A stretch of DNA of 64,000 nt from Cellvibrio sp. UBA7671 (GTDB lineage Bacteria; Pseudomonadota; Gammaproteobacteria; Pseudomonadales; Cellvibrionaceae), in contig DLHJ01000002.1 in NCBI GenBank assembly GCA_002483145.1, positions 1 to 64,000 of the forward strand, given 5' to 3'. Of this stretch, positions 1-8,719 are shown in pieces; the first letter of the stretch is position 1, and each line of letters starts with the position of its first letter. The notes under the pieces were generated by a model that saw only the letters and a list, made by a program, of their open reading frames with translations, was not told the DNA's origin and did no database searches. The translations under genes and the position numbers were made by a program.

Positions 1-330
1 TGCTTAAATCCACATGATGAAATGTTTGATTTTGTTTTAATTGAAGGGGTTTGGCATCATCTCAATGAGGAAGAACGAGCAGTTTCAATAGCGTGCCTTT
101 CGTCAATTATTAAACCGGGAGGTCGATGCGCAATTTCATTAAGAAATGGTCCACCAGGAATGGGTACAAGAGTTTATCCTACCGACGTATCTTCTACCAT
201 TAACGCATTTGCAAGTTTTGGGTTTGAAGCTGCCTTTTATGTTGAAAACCAGCCAAGTATTTTTGATTTCAAAGAAAATGTAAAATGGGCACGCATTGTA
301 TTACAAAAACGTTTTGGAAAGCCGTCATAA
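1..330 (+). CDS. Class I SAM-dependent methyltransferase, C-terminal part (5' end outside window)
   Basis: The reading frame is open from base 1 to the stop at 328-330, so the start lies upstream of the window. The visible 109 residues look like the second half of a Rossmann-fold methyltransferase: an acidic strand and loop (FDFVLIEGVWHHL), then the typical turn IIKPGGRCAISLRNG that follows the fifth strand. The SAM-binding glycine loop is not in the window. The substrate cannot be told. It lies at the edge of a gene-poor, AT-rich region, and no partner gene is visible downstream. Confidence 0.7.
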   Translation, partial: CLNPHDEMFDFVLIEGVWHHLNEEERAVSIACLSSIIKPGGRCAISLRNGPPGMGTRVYPTDVSSTINAFASFGFEAAFYVENQPSIFDFKENVKWARIVLQKRFGKPS

Positions 331-608
331 CAACATAATTTCTAACGTTAGTTGGCCTGACGATGAATCCAATGGCTATAACAGAGGCAAATTACGAAAG
401 CGGAATTTCAGGCTGGGTTTTAAGAATGATTTGAAGGTTGACCGCTGGAGATATCAATGTCCGAAATTGGCCGAACTGCGATAAGAGGAGCGGATTCAGT
501 TATCTGTTTTTTCCGTAAATAAAGTGTTACATATGTTTTACCTTATATCAAAAATCTTGCTCTTTAATTTCGGATTCGATGAGTGAGCCAGTATTTAAAG
601 AGGTGCTT

Positions 609-797
609 ATGTCAAAAGTAAGTTCCAAAAGACAAGTCACATTGCCTATCGATTTGTGTCTCTTAGCTGGCATTGAGCCGGGGGATGAGGTATCAGTCTT
701 CGTAGATCGGCCAGGAATTATTTCTGTTGTTAAAAAAACCGTTGGTTCCTCCAAAGGTTTTTTTAAGAGACGTACGGGCGACGAAGAACATGAGTGA
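609..797 (+). CDS. AbrB/MazE/SpoVT-type DNA-binding protein (antitoxin-like)
   Basis: A 62-residue protein whose N-terminal half matches the swapped-hairpin AbrB fold: SKVSSKRQVTLP, then GIEPGDEVSVFVDRPGIISVVKK. Such proteins act as dimeric DNA binders and are commonly the antitoxin in mazEF- or vapBC-type modules. I chose the ATG at 609 because AAAGAGG at 597-603 sits 5 bases upstream; an in-frame ATG at 579 lacks such a site. The stop overlaps an ATG at 790 that opens only 15 codons (to 837), so any downstream toxin appears to be missing or broken. The C-terminal tail is basic and then acidic. It could instead be a stand-alone regulator. Confidence 0.75.
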   Translation: MSKVSSKRQVTLPIDLCLLAGIEPGDEVSVFVDRPGIISVVKKTVGSSKGFFKRRTGDEEHE

Positions 798-1029
798 TGA
801 AAATTCACTTGAGAGTGTTATAAATTCATCGCGCTAGCTACTGACACATCTCCTGGTTTAAGATGATTTTGTAGTTGAAATCTGTATGTCTATTCTTGGC
901 CGACATGGGGCTTTGAATGTTTCTTAATGCTCACTGAAAAGGGTGGCAGTTTTTTATTGTCCGCCTTTTTTGCAGGGCTAGGGGAAAAATTACGTCAGTG
1001 ACCTGCTCAAGAGGATACTCTGCTAAAGG

Positions 1030-1230
1030 TTACGATTTCTTACTGGGAGGGTTAGTCGGCTTGGGGTCGGGCTGAGCATCAAGCCTAACGAAATTGTCTG
1101 GTGAGTATGTAACAGATAAATCCAATGGATCGGCAGAGAAAAAAGCCTCGCCTGCTTTGCGGGTATTTGGAGAACGAATACGTGCTAGCAGAGCATCAAG
1201 TTGGTCTTTCATATCGGACACAGGTTTCAC
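1030..1230 (-). CDS. Short hypothetical protein, possibly a gene remnant
   Basis: A 66-codon minus-strand frame from a GTG at 1230, with a second possible start (ATG) at 1212. The frame stays open upstream to about 1284 with plausible coding character (…EVWNAVHSDIPILKV…), so the true product may begin earlier or be the 3' end of a broken gene. The C-terminus is proline/lysine-rich and probably disordered. There is no convincing Shine-Dalgarno site. I do not recognise the family. It lies between the AbrB-like gene and the CsrA-like gene in a decayed-looking region. Confidence 0.3.
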   Translation of the reverse strand: MKPVSDMKDQLDALLARIRSPNTRKAGEAFFSADPLDLSVTYSPDNFVRLDAQPDPKPTNPPSKKS

Positions 1231-1477
1231 CTTAAGGATAGGGATATCAGAATGAACCGCATTCCAGACTTCAATAGCTGATTATCTCAACACTGACACG
1301 TTGAATAACAAATCCCTTTTTCCATGAAATGTAAACGCTCCATTCCTGAGAGAGCACCCAAGCATGGGCGGCTCTACAGATATGGATCATCCTCCCGAGC
1401 AACAGCCAAAGTCAAAGATCGAAATGTTGATTTCGATATCAACCAGCGAGAGCGCGATACGCGAGATCGAGCGTCCA

Positions 1478-1666
1478 TTATAGCTTAATCTGAGACGGAT
1501 CCAGAATGTCAATCTCGGCTCGAACAATATCAATAGAATCTGGGGCATTTATGCCCAAACGAACCAATCGCGATTGGGGGCTGACGCTGGTCACCTTAAT
1601 TCTTACCAACCCCTCATTTGTGTGCAAATGAATCTCCTCCGCTTCGTATCGAGCCAAAATCAGCAC
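1478..1666 (-). CDS. Divergent CsrA/RsmA-family RNA-binding protein
   Basis: A 62-residue protein with the CsrA layout: MLILAR at the N-terminus, a central VRIKVTSV strand, then RLVRLGINAPDSIDIVRAEI. CsrA dimers bind GGA-containing hairpins in mRNA leaders and control translation. Of the usual RNA-contact residues, Leu4, Arg6 and the C-terminal strand arginine (VRAEI) are kept, while position 7 is Tyr instead of Arg. The start is GTG at 1666, supported by an AAAGGAG site 10 bases upstream (1677-1683). It stands alone and is more divergent than a housekeeping csrA would be, so it is probably an accessory paralogue; many plasmids, phages and islands carry such copies. Confidence 0.8.
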   Translation of the reverse strand: MLILARYEAEEIHLHTNEGLVRIKVTSVSPQSRLVRLGINAPDSIDIVRAEIDILDPSQIKL

Positions 1667-2122
1667 AGTTTGAATCTCCTTTTCATTTGTTTAAAAACGT
1701 GACGTTAACACATTGAATTCAATCAACAAAGTCGACGGTTTCTTATCACCCTGTAGCAAAATGCTGATAATCGACTGCCGGCAATGTCCAATCAATTCAG
1801 GTTGTTTGAAAACTCTTTTGGATTACCCATAAGTCAACTAGCGTTTTAACACGAGTTAAATTTCACAATATTTGCACTGTACAATCAGATTGCATTTTCC
1901 TACATAGGATTATAGGGAATAAAGACCTGGTTATTCGGAAGGGACTTGATGGTAAATTTAGGAGCTCAGATATGCCTCATATCGTTTAATGAGTTGCCGG
2001 ATTTAATTGATCAATTATGATCAATATAAATTGGCAATTAGTATTAAAACCACAAATCCATATGATGAACCTACAACTCATCCCTAGCAGGCGTCATTAA
2101 GTTGGCTCTTGTCTGGGACGTA
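1667..2122. other. AT-rich stretch without a recognisable gene
   Basis: Apart from the ribosome-binding site of the CsrA-like gene at its left end, I see no protein-like reading frame of useful length. A 23-codon frame opens at an ATG at 1949, with AAGGGA upstream, but it has no recognisable content. No tRNA-like fold or repeat was seen. Confidence 0.5.
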
Positions 2123-2146
2123 AAAACCGCCTTCGGGCGGTTTTTT
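2123..2146 (+). terminator. Intrinsic terminator hairpin
   Basis: AAAACCGCC, a TTCG tetraloop, and GGCGGTTTT followed by further T residues. The stem is perfect and the tetraloop is of the very stable UUCG class. No intact gene ends directly upstream, so it may be left over from a lost gene; it lies 25 bases before the NYN fragment. Confidence 0.75.
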
Positions 2147-2170
2147 CATTTGTAGTCCACGGAAAAGATT

Positions 2171-2275
2171 ATGAAAACAATATGTTACGTTGATGGATAT
2201 AACTTGTACTTCGGGTGCTTAAAGCATAGCAGTGCCTATTTTCTCTTTTTTGCTGCGGCAGTTGAGATTTGGTGA
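2171..2275 (+). pseudogene. Truncated NYN (PIN-like nuclease) domain gene, N-terminus only
   Basis: The frame from ATG 2171, with GGAAAAG just upstream, encodes MKTICYVDGYNLYFGCLKHS, which matches the start of NYN-domain proteins. The YVDGYNLY strand carries the first metal-binding aspartate of the PIN-like nuclease fold. After about 20 residues the similarity ends and the frame stops at 2275 after 34 codons; intact family members are usually around 200 residues or more. It is therefore a 5' remnant created by a deletion or rearrangement. NYN proteins are thought to cut RNA. Confidence 0.65.
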
Positions 2276-2583
2276 TTTAGAATCGCGGCATGGAATTTTT
2301 TATAAACTATTCCTATAAATTTGTAGCGAAGCAATTCCTATAAATCGTCCATAACCTAGATAGTTCCGCGCCGGGTTTATAAACTTATCCCATAATCCGC
2401 ATCTAAAAGGCACTGTCTTTACTGTTCTGAAAAGGCAAACCAGAAGTGGTTTGCTTTTTTTGTTTGTGGGTTTGGATAAGATCCCGCCTGCAAGGATAAT
2501 TCTGTACATTACAAACTCGCGCCTTGTAAAAATCTGGCTACACTTTCTACATAATTCCCATAACGTCTGCCCAGGAAGTCACC
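2276..2583. other. Intergenic region upstream of the lipase gene
   Basis: No gene is visible. It contains the hairpin terminator at 2435-2461 and, at its right end, the AGGAAG ribosome-binding site of the lipase gene (2573-2578). I found no strong sigma-70 promoter hexamers. Confidence 0.5.
2435..2461 (+). terminator. Intrinsic terminator hairpin
   Basis: GCAAACC, a six-base loop, GGTTTGC, then a run of seven T residues. It lies between the NYN remnant and the lipase gene and would insulate the lipase from upstream transcription. Confidence 0.7.
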
Positions 2584-4950
2584 ATGAAAAATAAGTCGAA
2601 CCAGCTCCTATTATCGTCCCTCACGGTTTCATTATTGGCCTTGCACGGTTGTGGCGGCGGCAGCGATACCGAGAAAGCGCCGGTACCTTCCGGCCCTGAT
2701 GCTTACGTAGCGGGGACTCATCCGCGTTTTGATCCGGTCATTTCCGATATCCCTTTCAACACTGACATAGTGTTTGCGACACCAACAGGTACACCGCTAG
2801 GTAGTATTGATGGAACTGCTGATGTTGGCGTAGCGACTGATCCTGTCCGTGCAACTTTGAATCAGCTCGATGGCTTCTCCACCTCTGCCTTTTTTGATGT
2901 GTTGTTGAATGCCAGCGTCAATCCCGCGTCGGTTATTGCATCCAAAACTGTTTTCCTCGTTGAGTTAAATACCGGTGGTAAAGACGCTCTCGATCCCAAA
3001 AATATCGTAGGTGTAACTGGGTTGGCCAATTTTGATGCCGTTGTGGTTTCACAAGATGGAGGCACTAATAATGTTATTAGGGTCCGTCCAACCAAACCGC
3101 TCAAACCCAAAACTAAGTATTTGGTAATTCTAACAACTGATCTCAAAGATGCGGCAGGCGCATCCTTGACTCGATCCTGGACTTATAATGCCCTGCGCGA
3201 TCCCAGTTATGAAACTCTCAGTAAGCTGATTCCTGTGCGTAACGCGATTGTCGGCTGGGAAACTCTTGCCAGTGGATTTTTGTCTGCAGTGAGCGGTGGC
3301 CAACTAACAGCGGCGGCGGCAAAAGAAAAGTTGGTGCTGACCTATACATTCACCACAACCGACCCGGTCACCGGTTTGGTCGCTATGGCATCGCCGCGTG
3401 CGGCCGTTGCCAGCACCCAAATCACAGCGGGAGTTGCGCCAGCCACAGCAGTTGCCAATGCTATGGGTCTAGATTCGGCAGGGCTGCTATCCACCCCGAA
3501 AAAACGTGATCTGGGTGTATCAGGGCTTACCGGTATCGATTTCAATACCTTTAGCCCTGCGCTTGCTGCCAATGTTGGCAAGCTTTATACCGGTTATATC
3601 AAGCTTCCTTACTACCAAACCGCCGCTGCGGGCTTGCCGTTTGGCGAATATTTAAAACGCAGTTGGAAGCCGGACCTCACCCTTGCTGGTGCTCTGGGGG
3701 TAACCGTACCTACCGATGTAGATGGCAGCTATAACGTCACCTATCGTTATCCATTTGCCGCGAAAACCGGCGATGAATCTGTGCCCCTGCAAGTCACGCT
3801 GCCACAAGATAACTGGGTTCCCGGTTATGCAGGCGCCGCGAATTGCGGCCAGATCTACGCTGCAACCGGCTATCCCACAGTGATCTATGTGCACGGTATT
3901 ACCAGTGACCGTGCGTCGGTATTGGCGCTTGGCCATACTCTCGCTAGTCGTTGTATCGCCACTGTTGCGATCGATTTGCCGGTTCATGGTGTTCCAGCCA
4001 ACAGTGCACTAGTCAATGTATTGAATGTGGAAAAGAGTAAGTCGATTCCCTTTACTGCACTCTATGGTGCTAATGCTCCGCACGAACGCCATTTCAACGT
4101 CGCTGGCTCCGGCGGTGCACCAGCTCCTATGAACTTTGATACTCCCGGTACAACGGATGGCTCAGGTGCGCAGTTTATTAACCTTGGCTACCTGACCAAT
4201 ACCCGCGACAACAATCGTCAGGCGGTGATGGATTTACTCAATCTCAATGCCAGCCTCAGCGGTGTTAATACGGAGATGTTGAAGTCAGTCACTACCGGTC
4301 TGGATTTGAACCGTGTGTATGTGGTCGGTGTATCGCTTGGAGGCATTCTGGGCAGCGTGTTTACTACTGTGAACCAACTGGCTATCGCCAATGATGGCAA
4401 GGTAGGCTTGCCTTCAAACCTCAATCCCATCCGCGGGATCGTAACCAGTGCAGCAGGTACTCAAGTGGCTCAGGTTCTGGTGAATTCAGCCACCTTTACC
4501 CCGGTCATCAATGGCGGTTTGGCCGCTAGTGGCGTCAACGTGGGTACCAGCAACTACGAGCGTTTCCTCTACGCCGCGCAGAGTGCGATGGATGCGGGCG
4601 ACCCAGTGAACTATATGCAAACCCTGGCTAGCTTAGGCGTGCCCGCGTTGGTGCAGCAAATTAACAATGATGCAGTGATACCCAATAGCGCTGCCAGCGC
4701 CCCTTTAACCGGTACCTCTGCGATGGCATCTCTTCTCAATGCCTCGCAATTAGGGTTGGGTAGCGCCCAGTTGGGACGCGGTTATGTGAAACACACGGCG
4801 GGCGGTCACTCTTCGCTGTTGCGCCCGGAGGGTGGTGCACCTCAGGTAACGGCGGAGTTGCAAACCCAGGTGGTCACATTTGTATTGAATAACGGTGGTG
4901 TTGCCGTGGGTGGCGGTGCACCGGGCAATATTGAACTGCCTGCAAACTGA
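2584..4950 (+). CDS. Extracellular lipase/phospholipase lipoprotein, Pla-1/cef (VolA) type
   Basis: A 788-residue secreted lipoprotein. Residues 1-22 form a lipoprotein signal peptide ending in LALHG before Cys23, followed by a glycine/serine linker, so it is probably anchored in the outer membrane. The first half (about 40-330) resembles the virulence-factor lipase N-terminal domain. The second half is an alpha/beta hydrolase: an oxyanion-hole HG at about 437-438 (VIYVHGIT) and the nucleophile elbow GVSLGG with Ser584. Likely acid and base residues lie in NNDAVIPNS and in the C-terminal HTAGGHSSLL. Family members split lipids or lysophospholipids for fatty-acid uptake. An AGGAAG site precedes the ATG. 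It is a single-gene unit, with a terminator at 4981. Confidence 0.87.
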   Translation: MKNKSNQLLLSSLTVSLLALHGCGGGSDTEKAPVPSGPDAYVAGTHPRFDPVISDIPFNTDIVFATPTGTPLGSIDGTADVGVATDPVRATLNQLDGFSTSAFFDVLLNASVNPASVIASKTVFLVELNTGGKDALDPKNIVGVTGLANFDAVVVSQDGGTNNVIRVRPTKPLKPKTKYLVILTTDLKDAAGASLTRSWTYNALRDPSYETLSKLIPVRNAIVGWETLASGFLSAVSGGQLTAAAAKEKLVLTYTFTTTDPVTGLVAMASPRAAVASTQITAGVAPATAVANAMGLDSAGLLSTPKKRDLGVSGLTGIDFNTFSPALAANVGKLYTGYIKLPYYQTAAAGLPFGEYLKRSWKPDLTLAGALGVTVPTDVDGSYNVTYRYPFAAKTGDESVPLQVTLPQDNWVPGYAGAANCGQIYAATGYPTVIYVHGITSDRASVLALGHTLASRCIATVAIDLPVHGVPANSALVNVLNVEKSKSIPFTALYGANAPHERHFNVAGSGGAPAPMNFDTPGTTDGSGAQFINLGYLTNTRDNNRQAVMDLLNLNASLSGVNTEMLKSVTTGLDLNRVYVVGVSLGGILGSVFTTVNQLAIANDGKVGLPSNLNPIRGIVTSAAGTQVAQVLVNSATFTPVINGGLAASGVNVGTSNYERFLYAAQSAMDAGDPVNYMQTLASLGVPALVQQINNDAVIPNSAASAPLTGTSAMASLLNASQLGLGSAQLGRGYVKHTAGGHSSLLRPEGGAPQVTAELQTQVVTFVLNNGGVAVGGGAPGNIELPAN

Positions 4951-4980
4951 TTAATTAGTTTCCTGTTGTTCTGTTTACAT

Positions 4981-5010
4981 AAACCCCGGCTTGCCGGGGT
5001 TTATTTTTTA
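4981..5010 (+). terminator. Intrinsic terminator of the lipase gene
   Basis: AAACCCCGGC, a two-base gap, GCCGGGGTTT and then a T-rich tail: a ten-base-pair perfect stem about 30 bases after the lipase stop. Confidence 0.85.
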
Positions 5011-5106
5011 CACCAGAATTTACGCGGTGATGGCGCAATAACTGCTATTAGATTAGGGTAAACTGCTGCCCGTTTTGCAGCCCCGCTGTGTTGATGAGTG
5101 TGTAAT

Positions 5107-6027
5107 ATGACCCCACGCAATTATTTATACCTGCTTAAAAAATACGATGAGTACCAGGTCCAAATCGAACGGTTGCTGGAATCCATTGTGACTTCATTGT
5201 CACCCAATAAATTGGAAACCTCGCACGAGCAATTGAATGAAGTCGTTAAACGTTTGCATCTCTCTTATCCTTTTGTAGAGTTGCTCTATTGTCTCGACGA
5301 AAAAGGTATACAAACCACCGAGTCTGCCGCGTCGCCCACAGTACCCGACCCCAAACGCCGCGAGCCAGGTTTTGGCTCTGATCGCAGCAATCGTGTTTAT
5401 TACACACTCGCGCGCGATAACACTGCGACTGCAACCGTAACCCAGCCTTATCTCTCCAGCGCCACTCACCAGTTGGCGATTTCCGCAGTGCAACGTTTTG
5501 TGGATGCCGATAATGCAACGCGTTATTTGGTGATCAATTTTAATTTGGAAAAACTGATCACCTTTTTGAATGGCGACAGTTTGCGCCGCGTGGTGCATCC
5601 ATTGTTCCAGGTGATTTACGGTGTGATCGGTATCATGCTGGTGTTGGTATCCATGCTCTTGTTATTTTCGGCGGGGCAATCGCTTTATGAGATGATCCAC
5701 GAACATACCAATACCGCTACCCAAGCGTTCCAATCGGTTATTTTAGTGACTTTGGGCTTGGCGATTTTTGATCTGGGTAAAACGATCCTCGAAGAAGAAG
5801 TGTTGCTGCACAAAGACATTCACCACACAGGTTCCACACGCCGCACCATTGCGCGGTTTATGTCGGCGATTGTAATTGCGGTATCGATTGAATCTTTGCT
5901 GCTGATGTTTAAATCCTTGCTCGGCGATGCCACCCATTTGAATTCTGCCGTATTTATGTTGTTTGCTGCAGTGGCACTGTTGGTAGGTTTGGGCGCGTAT
6001 TTAAAATTAACCAGCGAAAAGAAATAA
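5107..6027 (+). CDS. Membrane protein with PDC/Cache-like sensor domain
   Basis: The protein has about 306 residues from ATG 5107; a GTG at 5098 would add three residues, and neither has a good ribosome-binding site. The N-terminal two-fifths look like a soluble PDC-type ligand-sensing domain (helical start, then LYCLDEKGIQTTES, RVYYTLARD and TRYLVINFNL). Four hydrophobic segments follow (about 178-200, 215-235, 255-278 and 283-303). There is no output kinase, GGDEF or methyl-accepting domain, so it is an orphan sensor-like membrane protein. It lies 19 bases upstream of radA on the same strand. Function is unknown. Confidence 0.65.
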   Translation: MTPRNYLYLLKKYDEYQVQIERLLESIVTSLSPNKLETSHEQLNEVVKRLHLSYPFVELLYCLDEKGIQTTESAASPTVPDPKRREPGFGSDRSNRVYYTLARDNTATATVTQPYLSSATHQLAISAVQRFVDADNATRYLVINFNLEKLITFLNGDSLRRVVHPLFQVIYGVIGIMLVLVSMLLLFSAGQSLYEMIHEHTNTATQAFQSVILVTLGLAIFDLGKTILEEEVLLHKDIHHTGSTRRTIARFMSAIVIAVSIESLLLMFKSLLGDATHLNSAVFMLFAAVALLVGLGAYLKLTSEKK

Positions 6028-6046
6028 TTCCACCTAGGGATAATTA

Positions 6047-7417
6047 ATGAGTACAAAAACCAAAAGTGCATTTGTCTGTAACGACTGCGGAGCCGATTAT
6101 AAAAAATGGCAAGGGCAGTGCACTGAATGTGGTGTGTGGAATAGTTTAAGCGAAGTGCGCTTGGGCCCAACGCCCGCTAACCGTTCAGCAAAGTTTGAAG
6201 GTTATGCCGGTGGTGCAGCAGGCAATAAAATCCAAACCCTCGCCGAAATTTCACTCAATGATGTACCGCGCTTTAGCAGCGGAGCAGGAGAGTTTGATCG
6301 TGTACTCGGCGGCGGTTTTGTGCCCGGCTCGGTGGTGTTGATTGGCGGAAATCCCGGCGCCGGAAAATCCACACTCTTATTGCAAACCCTGTGCAACCTT
6401 GCGCGCACTATGCCAGCGCTTTACATCACTGGTGAAGAGTCGCTCCAGCAGGTAGCGATGCGTGCGCAACGTTTGGGGTTACCCACGGATCAATTGCAAA
6501 TGCTCAGTGAAACCAGTGTGGAAGGTATTTGCACGATTGCGCAACAGACTGCGCCCAAAGTTATGGTGATTGATTCCATCCAAGTCATGCACATGGAAGA
6601 CATTTCTTCCGCTCCCGGTTCGGTATCACAAGTGCGCGAAAGTGCGGCGTATCTAACCCGGTTTGCAAAACAAACCGGCACCGTATTAATTCTGGTGGGG
6701 CATGTCACTAAAGACGGCTCGCTTGCTGGTCCTAAAGTACTGGAACATATGATCGACTGCTCCATTTTGTTAGAGGGAGATAACGATTCCCGCTTCCGCA
6801 CCCTGCGCGGAAATAAAAATCGTTTTGGTGCGGTGAATGAATTGGGTGTATTTGCGATGACCGAGCAGGGCATGCGCGAGGTAAATAATCCCTCAGCGAT
6901 TTTTTTGCAACGGGCGGAAGATGCATCATCTGGTTCAGTGGTGATGGTGATGTGGGAGGGCACACGTCCGCTGTTAATTGAAATACAAGCCTTGGTAGAT
7001 GACAGCCACTTGGGCAATCCGCGGCGTGTGGCCGTAGGTATGGACCAAAATCGTCTCGCCATGTTGCTTGCCGTATTACATCGCCACGGCGGCATTATGG
7101 TGGGTGATCAGGATGTATTTGTGAATGTGGTTGGTGGTGTGAAGGTGATGGAAACCAGTGCGGACTTAGCCGTGTTGCTGGCAATTGTCTCCAGTTTTCG
7201 TGACCGCATTTTGCCGCAGGATTTAATTGTGTTTGGCGAGGTGGGTTTGTCGGGTGAAATCCGTCCGGTGCCCAGTGGCCATGAACGTTTGCGCGAAGCA
7301 GCCAAGCATGGATTTAAACGTGCGATAGTTCCTTTTGCCAATGCCCCGCGTGAAAAGAATCTGGGCATTGAAGTGGTTGCAGTAAAAAATTTGCAAGAAG
7401 CGCTGAACGCACTCTAG
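6047..7417 (+). CDS. radA: DNA repair protein RadA (Sms)
   Basis: A 456-residue branch-migration helicase that helps process recombination intermediates. A four-cysteine zinc finger (C11, C14, C25, C28) comes first, then the RecA-like ATPase with Walker A GGNPGAGKST at about 100-109. The RadA-specific KNRFG motif is at 257-261, and a Lon-protease-like C-terminal domain (about 280-456) lacks protease function in this family. The length fits the family. It ends only 7 bases from the convergent gene at 7425, with no clear terminator between them. Confidence 0.97.
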   Translation: MSTKTKSAFVCNDCGADYKKWQGQCTECGVWNSLSEVRLGPTPANRSAKFEGYAGGAAGNKIQTLAEISLNDVPRFSSGAGEFDRVLGGGFVPGSVVLIGGNPGAGKSTLLLQTLCNLARTMPALYITGEESLQQVAMRAQRLGLPTDQLQMLSETSVEGICTIAQQTAPKVMVIDSIQVMHMEDISSAPGSVSQVRESAAYLTRFAKQTGTVLILVGHVTKDGSLAGPKVLEHMIDCSILLEGDNDSRFRTLRGNKNRFGAVNELGVFAMTEQGMREVNNPSAIFLQRAEDASSGSVVMVMWEGTRPLLIEIQALVDDSHLGNPRRVAVGMDQNRLAMLLAVLHRHGGIMVGDQDVFVNVVGGVKVMETSADLAVLLAIVSSFRDRILPQDLIVFGEVGLSGEIRPVPSGHERLREAAKHGFKRAIVPFANAPREKNLGIEVVAVKNLQEALNAL

Positions 7418-7424
7418 GTAAAAA

Positions 7425-8264
7425 TCATTCAGGCGCTTTCAACTCAATCACTTTGCGATTGAGCTGCTGCAGCTGCTCCCAGGCCTGCTTGAAGTTGGGG
7501 ATACTAAAAAATAGCGCATCGAGGCTGCCATCATCGCGGGCAATTTCCAATCCACGTTGAATGCGTTCTGCTAAATCGCGGTTGTCGTGATTCACAAAAA
7601 AGTAAATCGGTTGTGGGTAGTGAATTGCCAGGTTTTTTTCAATGGTCAGTCCCGATTTTCCGTAATGCTCCAATTCATAATTCACTTCCTGAATGCTGCG
7701 CGCCATGTAATCAAATCGTTTGACTTTTAACATACGAAACATAGGTTCGTAGGAGTAGGCGGTCACCAGAGGCAAACCATTAAAACGGTAAATGCCGGTA
7801 TCGCTCCAGTGGGTTCCGCTGCCAATTTTAAATTTCTGTAGATCAGCTAAATTTTTCACTTGTTCAAAGCGCGGTTGATCATCTGCGCGAATTAGCAACA
7901 ACCGATATTCATTGATGCCGCGGATTAAATTAAATTTAACGGGCATGAGTTCTGTCTCGCGCTTTTTATTGCTACTACTCCAGATAATATCCAGTGTGCC
8001 ATTTTTCACTAACAGGCGTGCACGCTCGCGCCTTACGTCGTGCATGTGGTAATTAAATTGGATACGTTCAGACGCGTGGCGGGTTTTTTCCAGAGCCAAG
8101 CGCAATGCCTGTTCGTAAAAACGGCTGGTCGATTCTGGTTCAAGTGAGCCTGCTTTGGGCAGCGTGATCTGCAGCACGTCATTGGTCATGCCGCTCGCCG
8201 TGCTGTTATGGGCAAAAAGAAATAACAGGCACAAGCATGCATAAAAAAATACAGCGTGTTGCAT
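7425..8264 (-). CDS. Periplasmic solute-binding-like protein (SBP type 3 fold)
   Basis: A 279-residue protein with an N-terminal signal peptide (about 1-24, ending around STASG). The mature part reads like a type II periplasmic binding fold related to polar-amino-acid binding proteins (ITLPKAGSLEPES…, DIIWSSSNKKRE, KIGSGTHWSDTGIY). No transporter or signalling domain gene is adjacent, so it may sense or bind a ligand without an ABC partner, as many orphan SBP_bac_3-like proteins do. The neighbours on the same strand are two PilZ genes, 15 and 455 bases upstream. The ligand is unknown. Confidence 0.7.
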   Translation of the reverse strand: MQHAVFFYACLCLLFLFAHNSTASGMTNDVLQITLPKAGSLEPESTSRFYEQALRLALEKTRHASERIQFNYHMHDVRRERARLLVKNGTLDIIWSSSNKKRETELMPVKFNLIRGINEYRLLLIRADDQPRFEQVKNLADLQKFKIGSGTHWSDTGIYRFNGLPLVTAYSYEPMFRMLKVKRFDYMARSIQEVNYELEHYGKSGLTIEKNLAIHYPQPIYFFVNHDNRDLAERIQRGLEIARDDGSLDALFFSIPNFKQAWEQLQQLNRKVIELKAPE

Positions 8265-8279
8265 ATAAGGGCTTACTGT

Positions 8280-8651
8280 TTAGTGACCGTTTTCTATCTG
8301 GGTTAATAATTCATAAAGCAATGTTTTATCAACGGGCGTGTCGGGTTGGAATTCAAACCCTAAAAGATGCTCGCGTACATGGATTAGCCGGCCATGCAGG
8401 CTGAGTTGTTTTTTGGGCGATGTGAGCAGGTTGATATCTTCCAATTGGATATGCACGCGCAGCGGGTCGCCTTTTTGCAGTAGGTGTTCCCCCAAAATAG
8501 CCAAGCGTGCGCCGGACTCCGAGAGATCCAATACATGTGCTTCCCATTTTTTTGTGGAGTACTGTAAATCGGCATAAGCACGTAACGGAAAGCGCGGATG
8601 TCTGCGCTTGTCTTCATCGCTTAAATCGTCCGGCTTTTTTTCTTCGCTCAT
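8280..8651 (-). CDS. PilZ-domain protein (c-di-GMP receptor type)
   Basis: A single-domain PilZ protein of about 123 residues from ATG 8651; a TTG at 8711 would add 20 poorly conserved residues. Both c-di-GMP-binding motifs are present: the arginine motif (DKRRHPRFPLR) near the N-terminus and DLSESG about 25 residues later. Such proteins are cytosolic c-di-GMP effectors for motility, exopolysaccharide or secretion. The upstream PilZ gene lies 68 bases away on the same strand, and a diguanylate cyclase lies elsewhere in the window (40418-41737). Confidence 0.85.
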   Translation of the reverse strand: MSEEKKPDDLSDEDKRRHPRFPLRAYADLQYSTKKWEAHVLDLSESGARLAILGEHLLQKGDPLRVHIQLEDINLLTSPKKQLSLHGRLIHVREHLLGFEFQPDTPVDKTLLYELLTQIENGH

Positions 8652-8719
8652 TATTTTTGTTGGCTCCGCTGGTCGGGATTCTCTGTGGAGCCATCCTGGC
8701 GTTGGCTCCAAAGGCTGAT

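Noticed and set aside
838-1029. A transposon end near the AbrB-like gene
   Set aside because: The sequence has no paired terminal inverted repeat or transposase fragment that I could identify.
6490-7095. A 201-codon minus-strand frame inside radA
   Set aside because: It lies wholly within radA and its composition (Ser, Thr, Arg, Cys rich) is that of a shadow frame.
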